Part shown: piece after piece, positions 43,210 to 55,447 of the stretch
Numbering within the stretch: position 1 is the first letter of the stretch
Layout: the number at the start of each line of letters is the position of its first letter
Assembly: GCA_004519485.1 (NCBI GenBank)
Contig: CP038110.1
Location: 620,001 to 684,000, forward strand
From: Nannochloropsis oceanica
Lineage: Eukaryota > Sar > Eustigmatophyceae > Eustigmatales > Monodopsidaceae
Length of the DNA stretch: 64,000 nt
Direction of reading: 5' to 3'
Position numbers and translations under genes: made by a program
Notes under the pieces: model-generated
Told to the model about the DNA's origin: nothing
The model's database searches: none
What the model saw: only the letters and a program-made list of their open reading frames with translations

Positions 43210-45454
43210 ATTGTGGGCTATCTGGGAAATCAGAGTTCGTATGCAAAGGAAGGTCGAGCACCTGCATGGAGGGGCGAGGGTGAGGGCGCGAGTGAGTGCG
43301 ATGCTATGTGAGTCATGGCGTGAAGTTTGGTGGCGTGGGACACTAAATGTCAAAGTGCGGGGCGCGCGATTTATTTGCACAGGCATCTCGTTCATTTGTA
43401 CCTAGTGACGAGAGAAGATGGTGAAAAGTCGACACCGTTCCACCAACATGTCAGGTGTAAAGCTTTCACACGACGCACACGACGCACACGGCGGCAGGAT
43501 GCGGTGGACTCCTAGGTAGAGCGCATACTCAACCAGCAAATAGACGACAAAGACGATGGTCAGTTGTATGCTCAATAGCAACGATCGCACGCGCAACCAA
43601 CACAAAGAACAAAGCATGGTGTAGGCGAGTGCGAAACGACTTCAAAGAGTGCAACGGCTCTTACCGTCGTTTCAATTTGAACGACCCGTTAAGCTACCGA
43701 GCTCGCTGTGTCCTGGGGATGGAGACGCCAGTTTGTTATTCCGTTTCATATTTAAGACGTGACATAACGTAATAGAACCGATGGTTGACATGACCCCGAT
43801 TTTTAAAGCTTTCTCTCTAGGGAATTTGACCATGCATGCAGATAGGCACTCGCGCCAACGGAACGAAACGGCTTTAACCGAAGTGTGTCAAAACGAAACC
43901 CTTCAGCTTCTTCTAGTAGCAGCATCCTCTCACTATAACATCTTGTGTCCTGTCAGTTGCTCCATAGAGTGTGGTGATTACAATGTGTAATGTTGGCAGA
44001 TAAATGTATGGACCCAGGCCGCACTCCTTCACTTAAGTCATCTTTCTCGATCAACGTCATCTCTGTAGCAGCCGGGCAATGGTAGGGTAAACCTTCTCTT
44101 GTCCATTTTTGCCAGAAAGCCAAATTGACCATTCTATCTGCAGCTCACATATAGTGGTCTCTGCGTATGTGCTTGGTCTCGGTCAGCAAGCAACCTGGTT
44201 GCAAAGCGTCGAGCCCACCAGATCGAGGTCGTCCAATTGCCAGTCGAGGGGAGCGTGCAGAATATGAAACATCTCCTATAGGTGCGTCTCTCGAATAGTG
44301 AAATATTGTAGGAGCATAATTTCGTCTCAAAATGAGGTTCAGAGGACTTACTGGATCTGCTCTCCTTCTAGGTGCAAAACATGGGGATCTTGATGCTTCT
44401 TGCATTTCCAAAATCAACCCCACTGTCCCACACTCTTCACTTGTAGAAGGGTTGATCCACAACAGATAATTAAGCCTCTCAAATCAATTCGGAGATTTGA
44501 TCCCCTCTATTTCCAGGATATGCGGATACGATACTTGGTGTCGGTGTTCCGTTGTAAACGAATTTTCATCTCTACCTTTTGGAACCTCAGGAGACTTCTG
44601 CACCTGAGGTCGAATGCCGAATTTGCGTCGTTATCGTCAAGCAATGCGCATCCGTATTTGGCACTCTTTCCCAGTGGGACAGTGGTAGCCTGTTGCGGAA
44701 AGGAGCGAGCAGCTGCCACTTCCAGCCTTTCACCTCGCTCCTCTCTGTTAATTTCACCGCTTTCAATGCTGTCATAGTGTTATCTTTGAACAGACACAGT
44801 GTTTTCTATGAAACAGACCACATCAAATACGGGTATTCACGTTATTTGAGCGTGATTGACTATGGAAGGAACAGGATGCTCGAGCGAGGAGGATGAGAAG
44901 TGAGGGGTGGTGGCAGTCGACTGATTGTGTCGGCCTTGCCCAGTGGGCCGTCCGGGGACTTTGCCTGGTCAAAAAACCTGTCAAAGTCGCTAAAAAAAGT
45001 CGAACAAGGAAATAAGGGGTGAATTTGCAACAATTTCTTGTTGAAAGGCTCCCTCTCGTATGCAAGTCCTCGAAGATGCAGGTTGCATGCGATAGTTCTA
45101 GAGGGATGTAGCCAAAAAGAACTACATTGGTTGTGTCTTATATTTTTATATTTACTTGCACCTGTCCTGGTTTTGGCCTGCGTTCAATGTCGCTCTCCCT
45201 GCACATCCATCGCTGGGCACACCTCATCATGCTGGCGAGGATTTGTCTCGTTCTTGGCACCGGCATCGCACAAGCTAGCTGAAGTACCCCATAATTCCCT
45301 GTCCAAGATTTTGGCGATCATGCATTCATCGCTCCTCCAAGTTGCCTCCACACCCACCACGCAACAAGTCGATCCTTTCCCTCCTTTATGCCTGCGCAAG
45401 GGCTCGGTCAGACACCACCGTGATCACGCGCATATACATCATAACACAGAGACG
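43210..45454. other. Large intergenic region with no convincing gene
   Basis: About 2.2 kb, the longest gene-poor stretch of the window, between the trypsin-like gene start (-) and the USP start (+). Composition is balanced and unlike the repeat-rich introns. Several short minus-strand frames (44145-44462, 44507-44719) have ordinary codons but no recognised domain. No tRNA-like cloverleaf was found by eye. It may contain unrecognised small exons, a non-coding RNA or long UTRs. Confidence 0.4.
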
Positions 45455-48400
45455 ATGTCGGGCACAGCCATTTCGTGCACATGTCCGCACTTGGCGGCGG
45501 GCAAGTCTACCCACAAACTTCCAGCAGCCTCCCCACTCGCCCTTGCTGTTGCTGCTGTTACGACCCCTGCGTCCGCGTCCTCGTACGACACCACGCCTTC
45601 CTTCCTAGTGGAATCCCGGCCACAAAAACGTCGGGCAGTGGACAAGATGGTCTCGGTGCGCGCTCAAGCCCTGGCCAATTATCGTCGCTTCCTGGAGGAG
45701 GAAGACAAGAGGGAGCAGGCGGCGGCTGCGGGGTTGGGCGGCAGCAACGGCGGTGGAAGTTTACGTGGAGCCACGCCTGCAACGGTGCGTTTCACGCGGT
45801 AAGTTAACGTGGGAGATGGGATTGCCAACGACTTGCTTTTTCGCGTGTTGGAGGTGGCGAATCAAAAGCTCATGACAATTTTGTGGCGTGTCCGTCCCCT
45901 TCATCTCGTCCTTTTCTCCCCCCCCAAATGGGTAATCGAGCGACCCGACTTTTCACTCCTTTCATTTTTGAGTTTATGCTTGTCTATGAGTGGATGCATA
46001 AGTGGTAGAATGAATGGCCTGGATTATGTAAATGGGGTAGGTTCCTTGTTTACACAGGCAGATGGGCTGCCAAGGAAACTCACCCATTGCAAACGTGACG
46101 TGTCAAAGCCTTATAAGAGAATTTCAAGACCCAACAGGCTAAATAATGCCACCCCCTTCCTCCCCATTTTTCTATGCCTCTGAATGGTAGGCCAAATTTT
46201 GCAAAAGGTCCTCTTTTTAAGAAGGTATACTGACTTGGCATCTCTTCCACCCACCATCTAAACCACACAGATCCGCCCTCAGCACTGTGGCCGAAACGAC
46301 GTTCGAATGCCCCAGCTGTCAAAACGAGCCCTACCTCCCTCCCTCTCCGACCACTACCAACAGTAGCAGTAGCAGTAGCAGCAGTAGCAGCAGTAGTAGC
46401 AGTAATTATGACAGATCCTTGGCTGACGCCATCTTAAAGGAGAAAGAGGATATTTTAATCTGCTTGCAGTGCGGACATAAAGGATGTCGGCAACGGAGCC
46501 ATATAGACGGGCATTTTGTCAGCAGCAACCACTTTTTGGGTGTGGTGGCTCTGGTGCCGGGGAATTGCAAGGGAGAGGGGAAGGGAGAGGGAGGGGAGAT
46601 ATTTTGCTCATGGTGTGGGGATTTTGTATATGACGTGGAGTTCGATCTCTTGCGAAACGTGTGGGCCCAGGCCCGACAGGACGCCATCACCCGCGACTGT
46701 AGTAGTAAAATTGGCTATCGCAGCAGGAGCAGGAGCAGTAGAAATAGCAGTAATAGCGGCAGCCTCCTCTCCCTCCCTCCCGCTCTCCGTCCCTCCCTCT
46801 TCACCTGGTCCCACCTTTCCCAACCCACCACCCTCTCCCACGCCGTGCGGGGGCTCCGGGGATTCTATAACCTAGGGAGTACCTGTTTTATGAACTGCAT
46901 CCTCCAAGCCCTCCTCCACAACCCCGTGCTTCAACACTTCTTCCTCCGCCGATCTCACTCCCTCCGTTCCTGTTCAAAGCACCAAGCCACCACCACGGCA
47001 GCGATTGCCATCATGGTCAAGGGAAGAAAGGAAACAGGAATGGGAGTGTGGGGCGGACAGCAGCATGGAGAGGGCCAGAGGAATGATCATGGGAAAGAGG
47101 GCACCTCCTCCTCCTCCTCCTCCTCCTTCTCGCCCTCCTTCGCGACCTCCCCCTGCTTGGCCTGCGAACTGCAAGAACTCTTCCTCCTGGTCTTCAGCCG
47201 GGAGCCCACAATGCCCACGCCCGTCCTCCTCTGTCGCCCCCTCCCCCTTTCCTCCTCCTCTTCCTCCTCTACAAAAAACAAAATTTTGTCTACTTCCTCC
47301 TCCATCGACCAGTCCCAGCTCTCCGACGACCCCCCAAAGCAGCTGGAACAGCGACAACAGCAGCAGCAGCTACAGTTCATCCACGACACGTACAACAAAT
47401 CCCTCACCGCCGCCGTTGCCAATGCCACAGCTGTCGCCAACACCCCCCCCTGTGAGCCCATAGTGCCCCACCGCTTGATGCAAGCGATGTGGTCCTTGGC
47501 CTCAGTCGAGCATCTGGCGGGCTATGAACAGCAGGACGCGCACGAATTTCTGATTGCCCTCCTCGATGCCCTCCATACCGACCTCGCCCTTCCCCCCGCC
47601 CTCCCTCCTTCCATCCCAATCTCCAGGTCATCCTCTCCAACCAAACCAAATCCTGTCGGCACCTTCTTATCACCCTCGACGGTTCCAGCCCTCGGTGACA
47701 GGAAGGAGGGAGGGAGGGAGGGAGAGATTGAGCCGTCAAAGGTGATCCACAATGCGTTTCGAGGGACTTTGAGGTCTGACGTTGTATGTTCGGAATGTCA
47801 GGCCGTTTCCACCGTCTTTGAGCCCTTTTTAGATCTATCCCTCCCCTTGAAAAAAATGGCAGCAACCATACCACCACCATCGTCAGAAGCAGCACCACCA
47901 GCACAACCAGCAGCAGCACCAGCGGATGGAGGAGAAGGAGATCAAGGAAAAGGACGAGAAGGAGAGTCGACAGCAGATGCGGCGGTGATGCCATCCCCCA
48001 AGATGCCTTTGGTAAGAAAACCTAGCACGGAGAGGAATAGGAATGCGGAGGGAGGAGACGGAGAGGGAGGAGGAGGAGGTGGAGAAGGAGTAGGGGAGGG
48101 AGGGAAGCAGGGAGGGGAAGAAGGAAATGTCACACCATCGCTGCTGGCGACCAAGGGCAAAGAGGACTGCAATCATGATGATGATGCCGCCATGGTGGTG
48201 GCAAAAGAGGCAGGGAAGGAAAGCAGGCAGGGGGCACCAACCACAGTCACAATCTCTACCAGCACTGACTCTAGCATCAGTGGTTCGCCGCCTCTTCCCT
48301 CTTCTCTTTCCTCCCCCAGCACTGCTCCTATCTCGTGTCCTCCGAAAACAGCAGCGTCCTCCATCTCCTCTCCGCCCCTCCTCCCCTCCTCCGGCTCCAT

Positions 48401-49259
48401 CAGCACCCTCGACTCTCCCCCTGACGCCCTATCAACCTCCCTCCCTTCCAAACCCACCACCTCCACCTCCTCCTCCTCTACCTCTAACTCCCGCGTCCGT
48501 CGCCAGCCCGATCGCCCTCGTCCCCCTCCTGACGACCTCACCCTCTCTCATTGTCTTGAGACATACACCTCCCTCGAAACGCTCTCTTGTCCCTACCGCT
48601 GCGGCTCCTGTGGAGGTTCTTCCCCCTCCTGCTCAAAGCAGCTCACGTTGCACCGATTGCCGAACGTGCTGGTGCTTCATTTAAAGCGATTTGATGCCTC
48701 TAGCGCTCGAAAGATCGAGAAATTCGTAGGCTTCCCCCTCAAAGGCCTGGATATGGCCCCGTATGTCTACGAATGGCGAAACGCAGGTGGTGGGGGAGGA
48801 GGAGGAGGGGGGAAGGAGGAGGGAAAGGAGGATGGTGGCAAGGTGGAGAAGCCAGCGGGGTCAGAAAGAGAGGCAGCAGCAGTGGGAGGAGTGGAAGGAG
48901 AAGGAGAAGGGGACAAGAAGGCGGCGATAATGTCACAAGTCGACACCACTACCAGAAATAGCAGCGGCAGCAACAACAACAGCAGCAGCAGCAGCAGCAA
49001 CAAGAAAGCTGAGATTCCCTACGATCTGTTTGCAGTCTGTGAGCATTTAGGGACCTCCCTGCAGCAAGGCCACTACAAAGCTTACGTCCAGGAAGGAGCG
49101 GTGGAAGGGAAGGGGGGAGGGAGCGGGGGAGGGTGGACTCCGGCGTGGTATGTCTGCAATGACACATGGGTGCTGCCAGTGAGTGAAGAGGAAGTGCTGC
49201 GTGCGCAGGGTTACGTCCTCTTTTATGTTCGAAGAGGGTGGAGTCCTTACATGTGCTAG
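45455..49259 (+). CDS. Ubiquitin-specific protease with UBP zinc finger (USP22/Ubp8-like), 2 coding segments
   Basis: Segments 45455-45798 and 46271-49259 join in phase 2 (1110 aa). The UBP zinc finger starts with CPHLAAGK and, after an inserted linker crossing the intron, continues with FECPSCQ, CLQCGHKGCRQRSHIDGHFVSSNHF and FCSWCGDFVYD. The C19 catalytic domain has the Cys box RGFYNLGSTCFMNCILQALLHNP (Cys about 318), a central AGYEQQDAHEFLIALLDALH block, zinc-ribbon cysteines (VCSECQ, CPYRCGSCGG), LPNVLVLHLKRFD, and the His box LGTSLQQGHYKAYV followed by WYVCNDTWV. This is the type found in the SAGA deubiquitinating module, removing ubiquitin from histone H2B. Very long low-complexity inserts separate the motifs. 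The start is uncertain: the frame is open back to 45038 with another ATG at 45320. Confidence 0.9.
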
Positions 49260-49870
49260 GGAGGGAGGGAGGGAGGGAGGGAAAGAGGACAATCGATTGA
49301 GTTCGAAAGGGCCTGGGCATGGTGAAGGAAGGGAGAGAAGAACTAGAACGAATAGACGGTTGAAAGGAGGGAGAGAGGGAGGGGCAGATAGGAATCTACG
49401 TCGTTAAGGTGTTTGAATTTGTCTTTGTACTGTATGAATAGCAAGATAGATTATGAGTAGGCGATTGAGGGGTTAAGTGAGGGAAGTAGGGAAGAACAAA
49501 AATCAGTGGGCGGGAGATGTCGAACGTCGAAAATCAAGCTGGAAATCCGTTCTCTTATTAGCGAAGAAATGAAAAAGAAATGTTTTGGACGGCTGCAGAA
49601 AAATCAGGACGTAAAAGGGCAGGAATGGTGTACTCCTATGCACTGTTTACGTATGTGATGTGTTTTCTTTGCTTTAAGGTGGTTCCGTTGGCTCTGTAAG
49701 TCTCTCATCTATCCTTCCTGTCTCAAGCAGCATCCCACCTTCCTTAGATGTTGTTCTCGTGCCCTTTTCGTTGAAAATTTTACATGGTAGAAGATGTTCG
49801 AGACCGTGGCTGGAACCAATGACCTGGCGGGCCTCTTCCCTCCTTCGGCATCTCGCCCTCCCTTCCCGCA
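49260..49870. other. Convergent intergenic region
   Basis: Follows the USP stop with a (GGGA)n run at 49260-49285. The rest is unremarkable and ends at the RPABC4 stop codon. No gene seen. Confidence 0.55.
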
Positions 49871-50355
49871 CTACCGTGCCTCAAACTGGACCACACGCTT
49901 CGTTCGCATCTTGTACATGATACGGTGGTTGCATTGCCGGCATCGAATGGGATCTTTGTTCTTGATCACATTTTGGGCACCGCAGTCTTGGAAATGAGAG
50001 AAGGGGGGGAGGGACGGAGCGAGTGAGGGGAGGGGAGGGCAATATCAGTTATGCGCGTATAAATACAAAGCAAGGACACAACCACGTAGCACGTACATGC
50101 ACAGGCCAACTATTCACCGCCTCTATACTGTGACACTGTGTTCAGCGCCGGCGACCTCTGACCTTCCCTCCCTGTTCCCCGCCTCCCTCCACCCGCACTT
50201 TACGACGTACCCCCACACAAATAAGTCACACCCATCACTTCACTCCGCGCCATGCCTCCACCTGTCCCAGCCCCAAGGCCAAGACCCGCCTCGCCGCCTC
50301 CCGCACCTGCCCCTGCACCGTAGTTTCCGTAGACCCCGCCGCCTGCGCTCGACAT
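49871..50355 (-). CDS. RPB12: RNA polymerase I/II/III subunit RPABC4 (Rpb12), 2 coding segments
   Basis: Segments 50355-50211 and 49986-49871 join in phase 1 (86 aa). The junction restores the zinc-ribbon pair CGDC. Signature: [44 protein letters not shown], with four zinc cysteines (CxxC...CxxC) and the conserved tail [10 protein letters not shown]. This is a shared core subunit of all three nuclear polymerases. The Gly/Ala-rich N-terminal extension of about 35 residues is not part of the conserved fold, and the real start could be the internal Met of MARSEVMGV. The 224-nt intron is G-rich near its donor and C-rich near its acceptor, like the introns at 14-31 kb. Confidence 0.95.
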
Positions 50356-51861
50356 GATATATTTTGTGCTGGTCGTGCCGACGTAAGGATAGTCCTGGTG
50401 TGTTTGCCTGTGCGGAGAGGGGTGAAGGTACCGGAGGAGGGTATCGGTGTAGGAGAAAGGGTTGAGTTTGACAGTGTGTTTGTTTATGGACGCTTGTGCT
50501 GGAAGCGTAGAGGCGAAGCAAGGGAACAGGTCTAGGCGATGAAGCATAAACCCCTTGGAGGAAGCAGGTCCATTTCGTTGCGTTCCTTTCCGCTTTCCGA
50601 GTCGATTGCTGTGGGTGCTTGGTTTTCTTTTAAGAGCTCTCTTCATTTGAATGCAAGCGCATTGACTTGTGCCACAGAGAGGTAGCATACATGTATGCTG
50701 CAATGAGATTTTAAGGGGGGGGTTTACCTCCCAGCCAGCGTCCACATGCTTGCACTCCCTCCGCCGCTTCCACCAGGGGCAACAATAACAACCCTGTGGA
50801 TGTCCTTGTCAGAACTCTAAGACCTATGATCTTCCCTTTATCTACTGTGGATCTAGCCGTCAACACGAAAGACTTTCAGTTGCCCTGTCTCGACTTGTAC
50901 AGCAACGCCATGGTGCATTCTGATGTCCCAGCATCTCAAGCATGCGCATATTTTACGCACCAATAGTCCAGTGGATAGATTGAACCTTTATTCATGTATG
51001 TTTTCGTGCGAGCAATTTCAAATTATTGTCTATGATTGGTGATGAAAAATCAACAATGAGAGGGGCATGTATGCCGCACCTTCTCCCGGGGCTGAGCGTT
51101 TTGTCTGCTCATTCCAAAGAGCAGGGGCCAGGGAATGATAGAATGGACAAGGGAGGGAAATAACAAAACAGGGGAAAATGAAGTGAGAGCAACGATGGGG
51201 GACAAAAGAGGTGCCCACGTGGCCAAGCGAGGGATGAGCCACCGTAGGCGGCAAGTTTATATGTGCGCTGATGGCCATTGCTTCATCTGAATCCTTGTTA
51301 TACTCGAAGAAAACGTATACCCAGACATATCCTTCCTCACTTTTTCATAGAAGCATTGAATATTATCAATTGTGCTATTACCTCTTCTCATTTTCTTGCT
51401 GCTGCTGACTCTCTCTCTTACGACGGCTACATTTCGAGCTCTTCGTGTTCTGACTGGCTGGTTGAGCGGTTGATCGTACTGCAATAATAATGGAAACACA
51501 TATCTCCTTATTGGGACCCTATCTAGTAAATTCCCCTTCCTCATATACGTCTTTCTACTCGCCGTCTAGATTGCCTCCTGCATCCTGACGATGTTCAGTC
51601 TCGCGGCTGATTGAGCCATGGCATGCACATCATTGCCGTCAGCTGTCAGCTGCTGCTACACTGTTGCGGCGGCGGCGGCTGCTGCTGCTGTCGTTCTTTA
51701 GCTGGAGGCCGTAATATGTTTATGTATAATGATATTATTTATATTTGCCCATGTATCAGACACTCGTCAATGACACACACTCTCTAACTCCATCAGACAC
51801 CAACCCACAGACATCAAAAACGTCTATCGTCCCCTTTTCCTCATCGTCTCCTTACTTTCTG
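50356..51861. other. Intergenic
   Basis: About 1.5 kb between the RPABC4 start and the bZIP stop, both on the minus strand. Includes (CTG/CGG)n near 51670. I found no supported gene. Confidence 0.5.
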
Positions 51862-54800
51862 TCAAACCCTCCCTCCCCCCTGCTGATACCCCATCCCTCT
51901 CCCTGGTCCTCCTCCGAACAGTGCTGGTGTCTGCTTATGCTGCTGCTGCTGCTGCTGCTGTTGATGGTGATACTGTTGCTGTTGCTGTTGTTGATGCTGC
52001 TGCACCAGCTGTAATTTCTGCTGTTGCTGCTGCTGCTGCTGCTGACCAGCCGCCATAGTGGAGTACGACAAATGGGTGGCATGATGCATATCATACCCTG
52101 CTAATGGCACCTTCCGTAAGATGCCCAAAATGTGCGTCGGTGTCGGCACACTTCCCCCTCCTTCCTTCCCCCCTCCCCCCCACCCTCCACCCGCATTAGC
52201 GTGCAAAGGGAACAATTGCAGGTAGCCTGTGAACGCCTGTCGACAGGCCTTGAACACCAGCATAATGCAGCTCGCAGGTCTCCCCCCCATCACCTCACTG
52301 ACCATGAAGCCCGTCCCCGGCGCCAGCGTCGATCCCTCGAGCAAATCAAGTGGTTGCCCCTCCACGTCCACCTGTGTCTGGCCCCTCAAGCTCGTCCAAT
52401 GCTCATTCACATGCAAGACGGGGTAGGGCGCCTCCGCCTTGACCAACACACGGGCAGTAGCTGCCCTTTGGCAGGCCCCTTCCAGGGAATTGGGGACGAT
52501 GAGGAAATCGCACGAGACCCCGCTCGCACGCTGGAGCTGCTGCATGACGGTCATGACGTCGAACATGATCTCGACACTTGTCAGTCTGTCTTGGTCGTTG
52601 AAACGACAGTACAGCATCCCTTCGACCCCGAGCTCTACGATATTGCTGCTTCTGTTGTTGTTGTTGTTGTTGTTCTTGTTCTTGTTCTTGTTGTTGTTGT
52701 TGTTGTTGCTGCTGCTGCTGCAGCTGCTGTTGTCGTGAGTGGCGTGTTCGTTGTTCCACTCCTGCTGCTGCTGTTGCAGCAGCTGGGGTTGCTCATTGCG
52801 ACTTCTGTGATTGTAATTCACCATTCCACCTTCTCTCCCATCTTCTCTTTCTCCTCCCGCTCCTGTACCTCCATTGCATTTCTTCCCAGAGGAAGGATCC
52901 TTGTTGCTTCTTCCCCCTTCCCCTACGAATAAGGACCGCGCATCAGGAGAAGATGACAGGGACGACGAGGACGCATTCATATGCTGCTGCTGTTGTCCCT
53001 GATGTCGTTGTTTTTGTTGATCGGTGGGTGAAGAAGGGACTGAGGCCGGGGACGAGGTCGAGGACGGGAGGGAGGAAGGGATATAATTACTGCTTTCCGA
53101 GCGCATGGTCCAGCGGCACATAAGGGTGTCCTTCGACATAATGATGTCCTCGGGACTCACTTCGTACATTATCGTCACAGGCGCCGACATGCTCATTCCT
53201 CCTCCTTCCCCAAAGTGCACAGTCCTTCCTCCAACCCCTCCAAACCCTCCTCCATTGTTGTGCTGGCTGTGACTCTTTGCAGTCGCCGCCGAAGATGAGG
53301 ACGAGGACAAGGGCGCCAAAGGAGAAGAAGGAGCAGCACAAGAAGAAGAAGCGATGGCCAGAGAAGACCAACGCACTGCTTCCACCATCAAACGAAGAGA
53401 CGAGGCATCTGCCATGACAGCGTCAATCCCTTGGATGACCCTTAGGCCATTCTGCACCTCCCGACGGGGGAAAAAGCGATAAGGTGTTATAGGCATGGTG
53501 ACCACACACGATTCCTCGAGTACCTCGGCCCACTTCCTCCTGTCCCTCTCGTCCGTGGCGCGGTATTGTAGAAACTTTTTGACGACCGTGTTCCGGTGAT
53601 CGACTTCTTCAATCGCTTGGTTCGTCCGCAGGTCCTTGGCCTTGCTCTCCTCCTTCCGCTGTCTCTCCAAGTCCTCCACCAGCTCCTTCAACTTTTTGGT
53701 GTAAGCCTTCTTCCTCAACCGCGTGTTCCTCGCATGTTCCCGATTCCGAAATCTCGACTGAGCAGCCTTCTCTTCAGCTGACAAGAAAACCCTTTTCTTA
53801 CTCCCCCCTCCCCCTCGTCCTCCCCCTCCTCCACCACCACTGCCGCTCCCACCTCCCCCTCCTCCCCCCCCTCCATCACTGGAACCCGTGCCAAGGCCCT
53901 CCTTGCTTCCTGTCACTTTCTCCCTTACTCCTTCCCCTCCCTTCCCCCTATCCGGCACTGTCCCCGAGACGACACTCTGGGACGCAAACGAAGCAAAACT
54001 TTCTTCCGCTTCCACGCCGCCTCCTCCTCTACCTCCAACATCACCATCACCACAAATTGAGCCTCTCTCGAAACCCATACCACTCCCCGGGTTCGACCCT
54101 CCTACGCCTCCCCCCACTCTTCCATCCAAACTATTGTTCGTCGACCCCCCATGGCTACGTGCCTCCCTCTGTTCCCTCGCCCGTGTCTCGGCCACTTCTT
54201 GTGCCGCTGCCTCCCTTAACTCCTTCTCTTGGGCTCTAAAAAGAATATCCCCTCCTGCCGTCCCTTGCTGCTGCTGCTGCTGGACACCGTGCTGCCCGTG
54301 ACCGCTCCCTTTCGGTGGGTTAGGAGATCCACCTGCATCCTTTTTTAGGCCCCCTCCTCCTTCTTCTTCTCTTCTTCCTCCTCTATCTTCTCTTTCTCCA
54401 TCCTCCCACGCCTGTAAGAATACATCGTCCTGCAACTGCATGTTCGCGCGACCAATTTTCTTATCGCCTACCCTTCCTCCTCCTCCACCACCAGCACCGT
54501 TGCTGCTGCTGCCGCTGCCATTGTTGTTAAAGCTCGGTATATGTGGCTGGTGATGATGATGCTGGTGCTGCTGCCGCTGGCCCCCCTGTGCTTGCCCCTC
54601 CTCTTCCCCTCCTCTTCCTCCCCCCGCACCTAACATCATCATCTCCGCCATGTTCGTCGTGCTATTCAAACTGGTCGTATTCGACAAGGGCCCTCCTTCG
54701 CCTGCTTCTACCCCTTCTCCTCCTCCTCCTCCTCCTCCATCCACCCCTCCCAGGATCAGGCCGTCCATGAAGTCCTCCTCTGCTGACGCCTCGCCCTTCA

Positions 54801-54969
54801 GAGAGGCCCAAGGCATTAGCCCGGCGGCCCCCAAGGGCTCTTGCTGCTCCTGTTGCTGTTCCTGTCCTTGGTATTCTTCTTGTTGTTGCTGCTGCTGATG
54901 CTGGTGTTTATGCTGCTGGCTTTGTTGGTGCCCTCCTTCTCTCCAACCTCCGGTCCCATTGTTGTGCAT
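51862..54969 (-). CDS. bZIP transcription factor, stramenopile type
   Basis: Single open frame, 1035 aa. The basic region (about 395-425) reads FRNREHARNTRLRKKAYTKKLKELVEDLE, the N-x2-H-A-x-x-T/S-R-x-R-K-K form common in heterokont bZIPs, followed by a short leucine zipper. After it lie ordered blocks: KFLQYRATDERDRRKWAEVLEESCVVTMPITPYRFFPRREV, then EDIIMSKDTLMCRWTMRSES, GVEGMLYCRFNDQDRLTSVEIMFDVMTVMQQLQ, possibly one interrupted SnoaL/NTF2-like sensor fold seen next to bZIPs in algae. The last part (VLHVNEHWTSLRGQTQ, GGRPASCIMLVFKACRQAFTGYLQLFPLHA) is also ordered. The long N-terminus and the linkers are poly-Gln, poly-Asn and Gly-rich. Nuclear regulator; targets unknown. Confidence 0.85.
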   Translation of the reverse strand: MHNNGTGGWREGGHQQSQQHKHQHQQQQQQEEYQGQEQQQEQQEPLGAAGLMPWASLKGEASAEEDFMDGLILGGVDGGGGGGGEGVEAGEGGPLSNTTSLNSTTNMAEMMMLGAGGGRGGEEEGQAQGGQRQQHQHHHHQPHIPSFNNNGSGSSSNGAGGGGGGRVGDKKIGRANMQLQDDVFLQAWEDGEREDRGGRREEEGGGGLKKDAGGSPNPPKGSGHGQHGVQQQQQQGTAGGDILFRAQEKELREAAAQEVAETRAREQREARSHGGSTNNSLDGRVGGGVGGSNPGSGMGFERGSICGDGDVGGRGGGGVEAEESFASFASQSVVSGTVPDRGKGGEGVREKVTGSKEGLGTGSSDGGGGGGGGGSGSGGGGGGGRGGGGSKKRVFLSAEEKAAQSRFRNREHARNTRLRKKAYTKKLKELVEDLERQRKEESKAKDLRTNQAIEEVDHRNTVVKKFLQYRATDERDRRKWAEVLEESCVVTMPITPYRFFPRREVQNGLRVIQGIDAVMADASSLRLMVEAVRWSSLAIASSSCAAPSSPLAPLSSSSSSAATAKSHSQHNNGGGFGGVGGRTVHFGEGGGMSMSAPVTIMYEVSPEDIIMSKDTLMCRWTMRSESSNYIPSSLPSSTSSPASVPSSPTDQQKQRHQGQQQQHMNASSSSLSSSPDARSLFVGEGGRSNKDPSSGKKCNGGTGAGGEREDGREGGMVNYNHRSRNEQPQLLQQQQQEWNNEHATHDNSSCSSSSNNNNNNKNKNKNNNNNNNRSSNIVELGVEGMLYCRFNDQDRLTSVEIMFDVMTVMQQLQRASGVSCDFLIVPNSLEGACQRAATARVLVKAEAPYPVLHVNEHWTSLRGQTQVDVEGQPLDLLEGSTLAPGTGFMVSEVMGGRPASCIMLVFKACRQAFTGYLQLFPLHANAGGGWGGGGKEGGGSVPTPTHILGILRKVPLAGYDMHHATHLSYSTMAAGQQQQQQQQQKLQLVQQHQQQQQQQYHHQQQQQQQQHKQTPALFGGGPGRGMGYQQGGGRV

Positions 54970-55447
54970 TTGTGAAAATTAGCCCTGTGGTGGTCCCTCC
55001 TCCACCTCCTCCTTCCCTGCGGTCAGGCTTGGTCAAAAGAACGCAAGGCCCTTCGCTTTTCCCTATCGTGCCTCTCTTCCCTTCAAGAGCCAACAGATAT
55101 CTTGTTGGTTCTTGTTTGCTGGGTTGGCTGGTGCAGTCGCCTTCGCCCTCACAACTTGATGCCGCGATGTAAGTGTCGATGGTCTTGAGTCAGAGGACTG
55201 ATGATCGCTCAGACGACAATGCACCCAACACCACCACAGCCCGTCTATGCGCGACGTCCCTACGGTTAAGAAAGATTGTACAGATGTGTAGAGAGGTGCA
55301 TGAGTGACTGTGGGTTGGCGTGGTCGTACCAAAAGGGCGACGCCATCACATTTGTTCCTGCTCCTGGGTGACCTCGCGCCTCAAATACTAGAAGCTGTGT
55401 CTGACATGGTCGTTTCCTCTATCCTGTCCTCGCCATCAACGCGTGGG
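54970..55447. other. Intergenic
   Basis: Promoter side of the bZIP gene and 3' flank of the next minus-strand gene. Nothing recognised. Confidence 0.5.

Noticed and set aside
44145-44777. tRNA or small RNA genes in the gene-poor region
   Set aside because: Looked for cloverleaf-like stems and conserved B-box (GGTTCGANTCC) sequence by eye and found none.
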